DNA from: Bacteroidota bacterium
GTDB taxonomy: Bacteria > Bacteroidota > Bacteroidia > Chitinophagales > Chitinophagaceae
Direction: 5' to 3'
DNA: 64,000 nucleotides
Assembly (NCBI GenBank): GCA_005884665.1
Contig: VBAT01000010.1
Span: forward strand, 270,138-334,137
In this document: positions 26,445-34,415 of the stretch, in pieces
How the letters are laid out: every line of letters starts with the position of its first letter
Numbering within the stretch: the first letter of the stretch is position 1
The notes under the pieces: model-generated
What the model was told of the DNA's origin: nothing
Database searches by the model: none
The model's input: the letters and a program-made list of their open reading frames with translations, nothing else
Translations under genes and position numbers: made by a program

Positions 26445-26975
26445 CTAGGTGCCGTCAGTCGCTGTTATTACATTGGTACCTGCTGATGCATTAGCATTAC
26501 CGGGAGTGTCCGTTTTTTTAAATAACATTACATAACCGCAGAGTCCTTTCTTCTTTGTTTTATTAACCTGTACTGGTTTCATCATATGAAATTCGGTGCG
26601 CCCCGGGACGTAGTAGAAAGAAATAATATTTCCATCCACATCGCCCCACCTTTTTTGCTGGAACGCTACCTGGTTTTCTTCCCAATCGTACATTCTTACT
26701 TCGTATAAACGAGAAGTATAGTCACCGATAAAAACAAATTGGTACAGGCTGCCTTTATTAAGCGGGACGATCACCGGCATTTCATACTGGCTTTCCATAG
26801 TGATCGAAGCTTCTTTTAATAAAGAGAAACCATCTTTGCTGTATAATGTCTTTAGGCTATCTGCTTGTTTACTGATCAAGTCATCTTTGCATGACTGGAG
26901 CTTAATGACACCCTGGGAATAGGCAGCAAGATGGGACAATGACGCAAGGAATATAATAAGGAACAGTTTCTTCAT
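26445..26975 (-). CDS. Secreted protein of unknown function
   Basis: 176 aa with a clear Sec signal (MKKLFLIIFLASLSHLAAYSQ, cleavage near residue 20). The mature part starts with one Cys (LQSCKDDL) and carries beta-strand-like text such as YQFVFIGDYTSRLYEVRMYDWEE and GLCGYVMLFKK. The two Cys, near 29 and 145, could pair. I recognise no family. It is a single gene, with no obvious partner, convergent with the sugar operon terminator. Its location is periplasmic or outer membrane by inference. Confidence 0.75.
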   Translation of the reverse strand: MKKLFLIIFLASLSHLAAYSQGVIKLQSCKDDLISKQADSLKTLYSKDGFSLLKEASITMESQYEMPVIVPLNKGSLYQFVFIGDYTSRLYEVRMYDWEENQVAFQQKRWGDVDGNIISFYYVPGRTEFHMMKPVQVNKTKKKGLCGYVMLFKKTDTPGNANASAGTNVITATDGT

Positions 26976-27097
26976 AGGATTTTTCCGTATAGAAATGGAT
27001 GAATGCCATAAAATTAAATTAGAATCCCCTGGAATTTTAATGGTGACCTGTTAATTTTTGAGGGCAGGTGATTTTTCTACGTAAATGCACGGATGAT

Positions 27098-27117
27098 TGC
27101 CACGGATACACGAATTA
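27098..27117. repeat. Interspersed repeat word CCACGGATACACG (copy 1)
   Basis: tgccacggatacacgaatta occurs here in the gap between an unknown secreted gene and the SDR gene. Related copies are near 30.6, 49.5 and 62.0 kb in either orientation. Confidence 0.6.
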
Positions 27118-27138
27118 ACAAATAAACCGATAAAAAGG

Positions 27139-27903
27139 CTATCCTGGCTGCCGGTAGAAGTAAATAGCATCGGCCTGTTGGATGCAGGTAACAGAAAGAT
27201 CGTTAATGCAAACATGCGGAGGCAAGCTAGCGCAATAGTAGATTATATCGGCTACATCCTCAGCAGTTAATGGATTAAGGCCATCATATATTTTTTTTGC
27301 CGTTGTTTTGTCGCCTTTAAAGCGGACCAATGAGAATTCGGTTTCGGCCGCACCAGGGTGAATGCCGGTCACTTTAATATTATGCCGGAGCAGATCGATG
27401 CGCATGGCCTGGTTAAGGGCATCTACCGCGAATTTTGTAGCACAATACACATTACCTTTTTCATACACCAGTTTGCCGGCCACCGATCCCATATTGATGA
27501 TATGCCCCTGTTTTCGCGCCGCCATAAGACGGGATACTGCTTTTGCGACATACATAAATCCTTTTACGTTCGTATCTACCATTATATTCCAATCGTCGAG
27601 ATCGGCTTCTTCAAAATAATCGCGGCCCAACGCAAGACCTGCGTTGTTAAACAGGATGTCAATGGTTTTCCATTCAGCCGGCAGGTTGTCAATGGCATCG
27701 AATACAGCTTTTTCATCGCGGACATCAAAAGCCAGCGTCATGGAAGCGATATTATATTTTTTTTCCAGTCCGCGGCAGAGCTCTTCCAACCGGTCTTCTC
27801 TTCTGCCATTTAAAATAAGGTCATAGCCGTTGGCTGCAAATTTTTCCGCAGCGGCTCTCCCAAACCCGGATGTAGCACCGGTAATGAAAACGATTTTTGC
27901 CAT
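27139..27903 (-). CDS. Short-chain dehydrogenase/reductase, YdfG-like
   Basis: 254 aa classical SDR. The cofactor motif TGATSGFG is at 7-14, with an RR pair at 34-35 after the second strand that favours NADP. NNAGLALG and the catalytic MGSVAG and YCATKFA (Ser, Tyr, Lys) follow. The end TADDVADII..CASLPPHVCINDL is characteristic of YdfG-type enzymes, which oxidise 3-hydroxy acids such as serine and malonic semialdehyde relatives. It is not in an evident operon. The next gene upstream is 143 bases away. Confidence 0.9.
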   Translation of the reverse strand: MAKIVFITGATSGFGRAAAEKFAANGYDLILNGRREDRLEELCRGLEKKYNIASMTLAFDVRDEKAVFDAIDNLPAEWKTIDILFNNAGLALGRDYFEEADLDDWNIMVDTNVKGFMYVAKAVSRLMAARKQGHIINMGSVAGKLVYEKGNVYCATKFAVDALNQAMRIDLLRHNIKVTGIHPGAAETEFSLVRFKGDKTTAKKIYDGLNPLTAEDVADIIYYCASLPPHVCINDLSVTCIQQADAIYFYRQPG

Positions 27904-28046
27904 GAATTGTCTTTTTTGCGTTCACGATTAATCCGAGTTCTAACTTTAGTGAGAACGCAGATAGTCATGATGATCATGATAATTATGATATGCGAATATC
28001 CTAACGATCTGCGTACATCTAATAATCATAATAATCTGCGTTCAAA

Positions 28047-28847
28047 CTATTCGGTAAGAAACTCCTCCAGTACCTGGTTACTTTTCGCCGCTTCCTCCAT
28101 CATCCCCATATGTCCTGATTCATGAAGAATATGCACATGGGAGATCTGTGGAAGGTGGCATTGCTTTAGTCCGTCGGCCATGGGTACAGCGGTGTCATAT
28201 TCGCCCATTACGAAGAGTATGTCCTTCTTAAAATTCTTCAATACCGAAACCCGATCGGGACGATTGATCATAGCTTCATAGTATGCGATTAACGCTTCCG
28301 GAGAAAAATCTTTCAGGCTTTCTATGAACTGGTCAACCATACTGGCTCTCTCTTCCTTTGTCTTTGCTGAAAAAAGATTGGGTGAAGTTGTTTTTAGAAA
28401 TTCGAAAGCTCCGTTCTCCCTGATAAATTCAATCCCTTTTCTTCTTGCGGCCTTTTTTTCATCCGAATCCGGGAATGCTGTTGAATGAAACAGGCCAAAA
28501 GAATTAAGCGTCTCCCCGTATTTTTCGACAAGGGCCAGCGTAACATACCCGCCCATGCTATGACCTATCACGGAGACCTGAGCCTGTCTCGGGTCACCTG
28601 TTTCTTCATTAATAACCATCTTGAGTATTTCTGCCATTCCTTCCACGCTCATATCACTGATCATTTCTGAACGACCGCTTCCGGGAAGATCAGGAACGAT
28701 CAATCTATACTTGTCTTGGAGAGCATCAACCTGGTTTAGCCACACATCTCCTATCTCTCCAAAGCCATGCACCAGCATTACCGGGTTGCCCTGTCCATAG
28801 AGACGGTAGAAGATCTTTTTACCGGCTATTGTGATTTCTTTTTCCAT
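28047..28847 (-). CDS. Alpha/beta-hydrolase
   Basis: 266 aa. The alpha/beta-hydrolase fold is seen from the oxyanion HGFG at 27-30, the nucleophile Ser97 in GHSMGG, the acid in VMGEYDTAVP and the His in HESGHMGM. There is no signal peptide, so it is cytoplasmic. The short N-terminal lead and the PDLPGSGRS element fit esterase/haloalkane-type members, whose substrates are not readable from sequence. It begins 18 bases after lnt on the same strand, suggesting co-transcription with lipoprotein maturation. Confidence 0.85.
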   Translation of the reverse strand: MEKEITIAGKKIFYRLYGQGNPVMLVHGFGEIGDVWLNQVDALQDKYRLIVPDLPGSGRSEMISDMSVEGMAEILKMVINEETGDPRQAQVSVIGHSMGGYVTLALVEKYGETLNSFGLFHSTAFPDSDEKKAARRKGIEFIRENGAFEFLKTTSPNLFSAKTKEERASMVDQFIESLKDFSPEALIAYYEAMINRPDRVSVLKNFKKDILFVMGEYDTAVPMADGLKQCHLPQISHVHILHESGHMGMMEEAAKSNQVLEEFLTE

Positions 28848-28865
28848 TTCACTATCATCCTATAG

Positions 28866-30464
28866 TTAAACCTTCGGGCTGTTCATTTTTTTTGCAATGG
28901 ATTTTCTCTTTATCCATATCCCCAAATTCCATGCAATAAATAAAACACTGAGAACGATCATGGCGCGGGAAATGATATCACCTTCCCTTACAAACAGGGT
29001 CTTCGTATTGCTCGATGGCACATTCAATTTTATTGCTGCTGCTTTGTCCCAGGGTTGGGGATCGATTACCCGCCCGTACGGATCTATAAAACAACTGATA
29101 CCGGTATTGGCGCTCCGGACCACCCAGGTACGGGTTTCAATGGCACGCAATCGTGCATAATTCATATGTTGCTTATGACCCGGGGTATTTTTCCACCAAC
29201 CATCGTTGGTAATGATGCAAATGATATTGGCGCCATTGCGGACATACCGGCTCATGAATTCTCCATAGATACTTTCATAACAAATAGCAGGGGCGATCTT
29301 GTAACCTGTTTTTGTTTCCAGTACCGTTCTTTCTGATTGCTTGGCATAGCCCGCCGTAGTTCCACCAAACTTCGCAAACAGTTGGTCTATGAATTTGAGG
29401 AACCAGGGTAAAGTTTCTACGCCGGGAACCAGCATGGATTTATGATAAAATGCATGGGCGCCTCCACTATCAATAACAGCAGAGCTATTATAGAATTCAA
29501 TGTTCATTCCATTAATTTCCCGGGAATATTTTGTTTTGTTATCCAGTTGCCTGAAACTTTCGATACCGGTAAATAACGACAAATGCGGGTGACGTTTAAG
29601 AAAGGTCCAGAGCGGACCTAACAATGAATTTTCTTCCAGGGCTCCTTCGTTGATCGATGAAGGAGTATATAAAGCTGTTTCCGGCCAAACCACCAACGAT
29701 GTATTGCTATCGATTGCCTGTTCGCTGAGTGAGATCAATTTGAATAACTGGGAATCCAGGGATCCTGCCTCGTCAACTTTTTCATACGGGTCGATATTAG
29801 GCTGTACGATGACAATATTGGATTGCCCTCCACGCTTTCTCAAATGAATACCATCAAGTAATGAGATCAACAAAGGCACAATCAATATTAGGATACCAAG
29901 CAATAGCGGTCTTGGTGTTTTTTCTTCCGGGGGTTTAAACCGGTTCTTAAGGTAAGCAAACAGGAAAACGTTTACCAGCAGGATCCAGAAGGAACCCCCA
30001 CTGGTGCCGGTGTATTCATACCATTGCACCCAATGGGGGCGGTTGGCTAATGCGTTTCCCAGCGTGAGCCAGGGCCAGCTAAGTCCCCAGTCCTGTAAAT
30101 GGATAAATTCAAAACACATCCAGAAAGCGATCAGGGCGAGATAGCCGCTGTTTTCTCCGAGCTGTTTTCGCACGATCTTGAACCCAAGCCAGGGAAAGCA
30201 CATTAAAAAGCTATTGGCAAGAAAGGCCATCAAAGCGCCGATCTCCGATGCGTTCCATATCCACCAGGTTGTGGCCACATTCCAGGTGAACATTGTTATA
30301 TACGTTAATCCAAAGAATTTTCTTTTGCTAACCACTTTAGATTCGACCCATAAAAGCGGTATAAAAGCTACAAATATCAGGAAGGTAAAAGGTGAAACCG
30401 GCCAGGCTGCCCATAATAGAAGTCCACTGCCAAAGGCGAATAAAAGATTCTTAGATCGCTTCAA
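28866..30464 (-). CDS. lnt: Apolipoprotein N-acyltransferase
   Basis: Adds the third acyl chain to lipoproteins at the inner membrane. 532 aa, with an N-terminal block of six or so TM helices and a periplasmic carbon-nitrogen hydrolase domain. The catalytic triad is visible: Glu in VVWPETALY, Lys in FYHKSMLVPGVE and Cys in AICYESIYGEF. The start is TTG at 30464 (MKRSKNLLFAFGSGLLLW), which gives the usual first helix. A TATTTTTA box lies about 20 bases upstream. It leads the alpha/beta hydrolase gene on the minus strand. Confidence 0.94.
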   Translation of the reverse strand: MKRSKNLLFAFGSGLLLWAAWPVSPFTFLIFVAFIPLLWVESKVVSKRKFFGLTYITMFTWNVATTWWIWNASEIGALMAFLANSFLMCFPWLGFKIVRKQLGENSGYLALIAFWMCFEFIHLQDWGLSWPWLTLGNALANRPHWVQWYEYTGTSGGSFWILLVNVFLFAYLKNRFKPPEEKTPRPLLLGILILIVPLLISLLDGIHLRKRGGQSNIVIVQPNIDPYEKVDEAGSLDSQLFKLISLSEQAIDSNTSLVVWPETALYTPSSINEGALEENSLLGPLWTFLKRHPHLSLFTGIESFRQLDNKTKYSREINGMNIEFYNSSAVIDSGGAHAFYHKSMLVPGVETLPWFLKFIDQLFAKFGGTTAGYAKQSERTVLETKTGYKIAPAICYESIYGEFMSRYVRNGANIICIITNDGWWKNTPGHKQHMNYARLRAIETRTWVVRSANTGISCFIDPYGRVIDPQPWDKAAAIKLNVPSSNTKTLFVREGDIISRAMIVLSVLFIAWNLGIWIKRKSIAKKMNSPKV

Positions 30465-30509
30465 AAAGAATGTTTGTGTAAAAATAGTGGTTTGAGCGTT
30501 TGTTTCAGC

Positions 30510-30618
30510 ACCATTAGAAGTTAATTGGTTAAATGGTTAACCCGTTTATCGGTGGCGCTCTGGTTAAACCGTTAAACCATTAAACCATTAAAACGTGTCC
30601 GTGTGTATCCGTGGCAAT
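30510..30618. repeat. Intergenic repeat cluster upstream of lnt and tonB
   Basis: Holds several gttaaacc/ggttaaat-type words (for example aaaccgttaaaccattaaac), then gtgtgtatccgtggcaat, the reverse complement of the CCACGGATACACG family seen at 27.1 and 62.0 kb. No gene is supported here. Confidence 0.55.
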
Positions 30619-30716
30619 CCCGTGATGTCCGGCCATAGTTTTTCCATAAGCATTTCGAAGAAATATTTCTTTATGGAAATTTTTTGTTTACCTGTCTCAT
30701 GATAAAATATATAGCC

Positions 30717-31520
30717 ATGGAAGTAAACAAAATCCTTTCTGCAAATATTCTTGACCTGGTATTTGATAACAGGAACAAAGAATATGGAGCTTACGAGCTC
30801 AGGGTCACTTATCCCGAACGGGTAAAGAAATCAATGATCATCGTTTTTATCATTGCGGCGGCGGCGGTAGGAGGGGCTGCCCTGGCCAGTTCAATTAAAC
30901 CGGGCCCGGGACATACGAAGATTTCGCAGGATATTTATATTACCGATATTCCCAAAAAAGAAGATATCCCGCCACCTGAGAAACCAAAACCTGTAAAACC
31001 TCCTGAAACAAAGAGCGTAAAGGTCACTACGCTTAAGATAGTGGACGATAAAGATGTGATCGAACCACCGCCCACAAAAGACGAAATAAAAGACGCAAGG
31101 GTCGACGTTATCACAAAAGGCGGGATAATCGATGATGGAATTAGGCCGACAGACGAGGTAGGGGATCATAAAGATATCATCGAGGCGAAAACAACAGAGC
31201 CGGATATAGTCTCGTTTGTCGAAATTGATGCAAAGTTCGTCGGCAACTGGGCAAAATTCCTTACAAGAAATCTCAATCCCGAAGTACCAATTTCCAACGG
31301 AGCACCGGCCGGCAGATATAATGTCATTATCCAGTTCGTTGTTGATCTCGAGGGAAATGTTAGTGATATAAAAGCTCTCACCGCTCATGGCTATGGTATG
31401 GAAGAAGAGGCGATACGTGCATTGAAGAGAGCAACAAAATGGGAGCCGGCCATTCAGAACGGTCATCCTGTAAAAGCATATCGCAAGCAGCCGATCACAT
31501 TTGTGGTGGAAGGAGAGTAA
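30717..31520 (+). CDS. TonB-family energy transducer
   Basis: 267 aa from ATG at 30717. A longer in-frame start (30684) adds only an atypical segment. The N-terminal cytoplasmic stretch (ILDLVFDNRNKEYGAYELR) is typical of Bacteroidota TonB proteins. A TM helix spans 39-58, and a Pro/Lys-rich periplasmic spacer (IPPPEKPKPVKPPETK) follows. The C-terminal TonB domain ends VVDLEGNVSDIKALTAHGYGMEEEAIRALKRATKWEPAIQNG, with the usual RKQPITF. It couples inner-membrane proton motive force to TonB-dependent outer-membrane transporters. Two SusC transporters are in the window. exbB/exbD are not adjacent, so they must lie elsewhere. Confidence 0.92.
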   Translation: MEVNKILSANILDLVFDNRNKEYGAYELRVTYPERVKKSMIIVFIIAAAAVGGAALASSIKPGPGHTKISQDIYITDIPKKEDIPPPEKPKPVKPPETKSVKVTTLKIVDDKDVIEPPPTKDEIKDARVDVITKGGIIDDGIRPTDEVGDHKDIIEAKTTEPDIVSFVEIDAKFVGNWAKFLTRNLNPEVPISNGAPAGRYNVIIQFVVDLEGNVSDIKALTAHGYGMEEEAIRALKRATKWEPAIQNGHPVKAYRKQPITFVVEGE

Positions 31521-31542
31521 GGTCTTGTCTTAAATGATACCT

Positions 31543-31570
31543 GGTGCATATTCAACTATGCACCTTTTTT
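31543..31570 (+). terminator. Terminator after tonB
   Basis: Perfect 8-bp stem ggtgcata/tatgcacc with a 6-base loop and six T. The opposite-strand TPR gene ends 18 bases further on. Confidence 0.9.
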
Positions 31571-31587
31571 ATTTTATGCTACTTAGA

Positions 31588-32676
31588 TCAGTCCTCCGGT
31601 CTTATAAAAAAATGCTTCTCATCTATCGTTAGCGGATTTTTGGTGAACCATTCAACAAACTCCTTGTACTTATCGGTATTAGCATCATACCATTTCTGAA
31701 ATGCATCTTCATCACCTTTCATGAACAACCAGTAATTGTAAGCTTCGAGATATCCTTTGTCCCGTAATTCTTTCTGAAAGCTGAGCAGGATATTTGGATA
31801 GTCCGTGTTTCTTTTTTGTTTGAACCACCAATCGATAAAAGCAACCCGGGCATTGATAATGTACTCCAACGTTACTTCCTTATTTTTCTTTTCTATTGAG
31901 TTGAAGCCCATTCCCACCAGGAAATCTATTCCATATGCCATGCGAAAAGGCAGTTGGAATTTTTTAGAGGGATCTACCATCGTAATTTTCGAGTCGGTGA
32001 AATCCACCTTGGCTTCCTTATCGGAAACGATCGTAATGGACTGCTTATACATCTTGAAAAGCAATTGGCTCATCCGACCGGTGCGCTCGGAGTTCCGTTC
32101 AATGTTCATGAACATTTCGCCATAGAATATGCTCCAGATGCGGTGATCTGTTTCTGAAAACAGGTCAGCAAGCCGGACATAGTTGGAAGGATAAGTAGGT
32201 TCTGCTTTAATTCCTTTTTCCCATTTATTAAGCGCTTCCCCGCGATTGCCGCTGTTGGCTTCGATAATACCCCATTCCATATACAGCCTTCCCGCATTGG
32301 GAAATTTTTCCAAACCAGTTGCATAAGCAGCAATAGCTTTATCCTTATTGCCGGCTTCGTCATAGGCATTTCCCAGCATCTGGTAGCATTGGGCATCCGT
32401 TGTCTCATATTTGGTGGAAGCTTCAAAAAAAAAGATGGCATTTTTACGATCCTTCTTTAGCATGTAAGCGTACCCTGTTTCATAATCATAAACATAATTG
32501 GTGGGGTCCATCCGTTTGGCCGAATCGAGCAGCATGATGGCCTGGTCCGTCTCGCCTTCATCCATAATCTTCACGGCCTGCCTGGCCAATTTTAAAGCAT
32601 CTTCTTTTTTATTTGAAGATTGCGCGGCTGAAACAAGACTTACAAATAAAAAAATAACAGGCAGAGTTAATCGCAT
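31588..32676 (-). CDS. Secreted tetratricopeptide-repeat protein
   Basis: 362 aa. A signal peptide ends at about residue 18 (LFVSLVSAAQ). TPR helices occupy the first half, with visible pairs such as AIMLLDSAKRMDPTNYVYDYETGYAYMLKKD, AIFFFEASTKYETTDAQCYQMLGNAYDEAG and KAIAAYATGLEKFPN. The C-terminal half (about 200-362) has no repeat character and includes LLFKMYKQSITIVSDKEAK. It is probably a periplasmic or surface scaffold. It sits 43 bases after guaB on the same strand and may share its transcript. No function can be assigned. Confidence 0.82.
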   Translation of the reverse strand: MRLTLPVIFLFVSLVSAAQSSNKKEDALKLARQAVKIMDEGETDQAIMLLDSAKRMDPTNYVYDYETGYAYMLKKDRKNAIFFFEASTKYETTDAQCYQMLGNAYDEAGNKDKAIAAYATGLEKFPNAGRLYMEWGIIEANSGNRGEALNKWEKGIKAEPTYPSNYVRLADLFSETDHRIWSIFYGEMFMNIERNSERTGRMSQLLFKMYKQSITIVSDKEAKVDFTDSKITMVDPSKKFQLPFRMAYGIDFLVGMGFNSIEKKNKEVTLEYIINARVAFIDWWFKQKRNTDYPNILLSFQKELRDKGYLEAYNYWLFMKGDEDAFQKWYDANTDKYKEFVEWFTKNPLTIDEKHFFIRPED

Positions 32677-32719
32677 AAAAAGAGTTTAAAGGAAGATGCG
32701 GTTCATGCTAAATTACACA

Positions 32720-34246
32720 TCACATACGGCTGTAATTCGGTGCTTCCTTCGTGATCTCGATATCATGTGCATGGCTTTCACGCATACCCGCATTGGTTAT
32801 TTTTACAAAGGAGGCATTTTTCAGCTCATTCATATCCCTGGCGCCGCAATAACCCATTCCTGCACGTAGCCCGCCTGTGTACTGGTAAACGACTTCTCTC
32901 AATGTTCCTTTGTATGCAACGCGGCCTTCGATGCCTTCCGGAACATATTTTTTCACATCGTCTTCCACATCCTGGAAATAACGATCACTGCTACCCGTGG
33001 CCATGGCTCCGAGTGAACCCATGCCACGGTATTCCTTGAATTTTCTTCCTTCATAAATGATGGTTTCCCCCGGACTTTCTTCTGTACCTGCGAAGATGCT
33101 GCCCATCATCACACAACTGGCCCCGGCTGCCAATGCTTTAACCATATCGCCTGTATAACGGATACCGCCATCTGCGATCAGCGGGATATTCTTTGCCTTT
33201 AAAACCGAATGAGCTTCCATAATTGCAGTGAGTTGCGGTACTCCTGCACCCGCAACGATTCTTGTTGTACAAATCGATCCCGGGCCAATACCCACTTTTA
33301 CCGCATCAGCACCGGCTTCCGCCAATGCTCTTGCTCCCGCAGCAGTGCCGACATTGCCTGCTATTACGCTTAGTTTTTTAAAATTCTTTTTTACTTCTTT
33401 CAATGCATTGACAACTCCCTTGCTATGGCCATGTGCACTGTCCAATGCGATCACATCAACACCTACATTTTGAAGGGCAGCCACGCGGTCCAGCAAATCC
33501 CTGGTAATACCGACACCCGCACCGATCAGCAACCGCCCGAATTCATCTTTTACAGCATTGGGATAGCTTCTTAACTTCAGGATATCACTATAAGTAAAAA
33601 GACCGGTAAGCTTTCCCTGTTTATTGATGATAGGAAGCTTTTCGACTTTTGTTTTCTTGAATAGTTCTTCGGCTTTCTTGAGGTCCGTTCCTTCGGGAGC
33701 GGTATAAAGATTTTCTTTGGTCATCACCTCGCTTACCTTCCGGTTGCTATCAACTTCAAACCGCAGGTCGCGGTTGGTAAGAATACCTACAAGAAGCCCT
33801 CCTTTATCGACGATCGGGATACCACCTATTTTGTTATCCCGCATGAGGCGTAATGCATCCCCAATAGTGGCATTGGCCATCAGAGTTACCGGGTCGATGA
33901 TCAGACCACTTTCGCTACGCTTCACTTTTCTTACCTGGTCAGATTGTTTTTCAATCGACATGTTCTTATGCAGGATGCCCAATCCGCCTTCACGCGCCAG
34001 TGCAATAGCCAACGCTGCCTCGGTAACGGTGTCCATCGCTGCTGAAAGAAGCGGTACATTCAATTTAATGTCCCTGGTGAGATAACTCGATATGTCTACA
34101 TCGCGGGGTAACACCTGGCTGTAACCGGGCATCAGCAGTACATCATCGAAAGTCAGACCTTCACCGAAAAATTTGTCGCCCTGGGTAGGCTTACGGCGAT
34201 TTGAAGAGGGATTGTTCCTGGAAGAGGAGATATTTCTTGTTGCCAT
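32720..34246 (-). CDS. guaB: Inosine-5'-monophosphate dehydrogenase
   Basis: 508 aa from ATG at 34246. Converts IMP to XMP, the committed step to GMP. The TIM-barrel starts [11 protein letters not shown], with a tandem CBS pair inserted at about 105-220 ([32 protein letters not shown]). The catalytic Cys is in GPGSICTTR. Flap and substrate residues are seen in [18 protein letters not shown] and [18 protein letters not shown] six bases upstream of the ATG lies inside a perfect TATCTTTG promoter box. Transcription should start near the ATG, so the mRNA is likely leaderless or nearly so. The TPR gene follows at 43 bases. Confidence 0.96.
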   Translation of the reverse strand: MATRNISSSRNNPSSNRRKPTQGDKFFGEGLTFDDVLLMPGYSQVLPRDVDISSYLTRDIKLNVPLLSAAMDTVTEAALAIALAREGGLGILHKNMSIEKQSDQVRKVKRSESGLIIDPVTLMANATIGDALRLMRDNKIGGIPIVDKGGLLVGILTNRDLRFEVDSNRKVSEVMTKENLYTAPEGTDLKKAEELFKKTKVEKLPIINKQGKLTGLFTYSDILKLRSYPNAVKDEFGRLLIGAGVGITRDLLDRVAALQNVGVDVIALDSAHGHSKGVVNALKEVKKNFKKLSVIAGNVGTAAGARALAEAGADAVKVGIGPGSICTTRIVAGAGVPQLTAIMEAHSVLKAKNIPLIADGGIRYTGDMVKALAAGASCVMMGSIFAGTEESPGETIIYEGRKFKEYRGMGSLGAMATGSSDRYFQDVEDDVKKYVPEGIEGRVAYKGTLREVVYQYTGGLRAGMGYCGARDMNELKNASFVKITNAGMRESHAHDIEITKEAPNYSRM

Positions 34247-34249
34247 GTG

Positions 34250-34257
34250 CAAAGATA
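34250..34257 (-). promoter_or_regulatory. -7 promoter box TATCTTTG at the guaB start
   Basis: A perfect TAnnTTTG box on the minus strand, ending three bases before the ATG at 34246. If it is the -7 element, the transcript begins at or next to the start codon. Confidence 0.55.
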
Positions 34258-34261
34258 AGGG

Positions 34262-34415
34262 ATTGCTAGATACTGGATGCCCTCATTGCGAGGAGCGAAG
34301 CGACGAAGCAGCTGGATGCTAGATGTTGGATGCCGTCATTGTGAGCGGAGCGAAGCACTAAGACGATGCTTTCTCTCCCTCTCCTTCGGAGAGGGAGGCC
34401 TTATAATTCTACGGC
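34262..34415. repeat. Nest of interspersed repeats between guaB and a T9SS cargo gene
   Basis: Contains tcattgcgaggagcgaagcg at 34283-34302 and a variant, tcattgtgagcggagcgaag, at 34337-34356. Such sequences occur as dispersed repeats in many bacterial genomes as I recall. A hairpin follows at 34375-34397: the 9-bp arms ctccctctc/gagagggag with loop cttcg. Related hairpin text (cctctcc ttcg gagagg) and tggatgc words recur at 54.4-54.55 kb. No gene is supported here. Confidence 0.75.

Noticed and set aside
34262-34415. A small gene between guaB and the T9SS cargo gene
   Set aside because: The region is made of known kinds of interspersed repeat and a hairpin; no credible start or domain.
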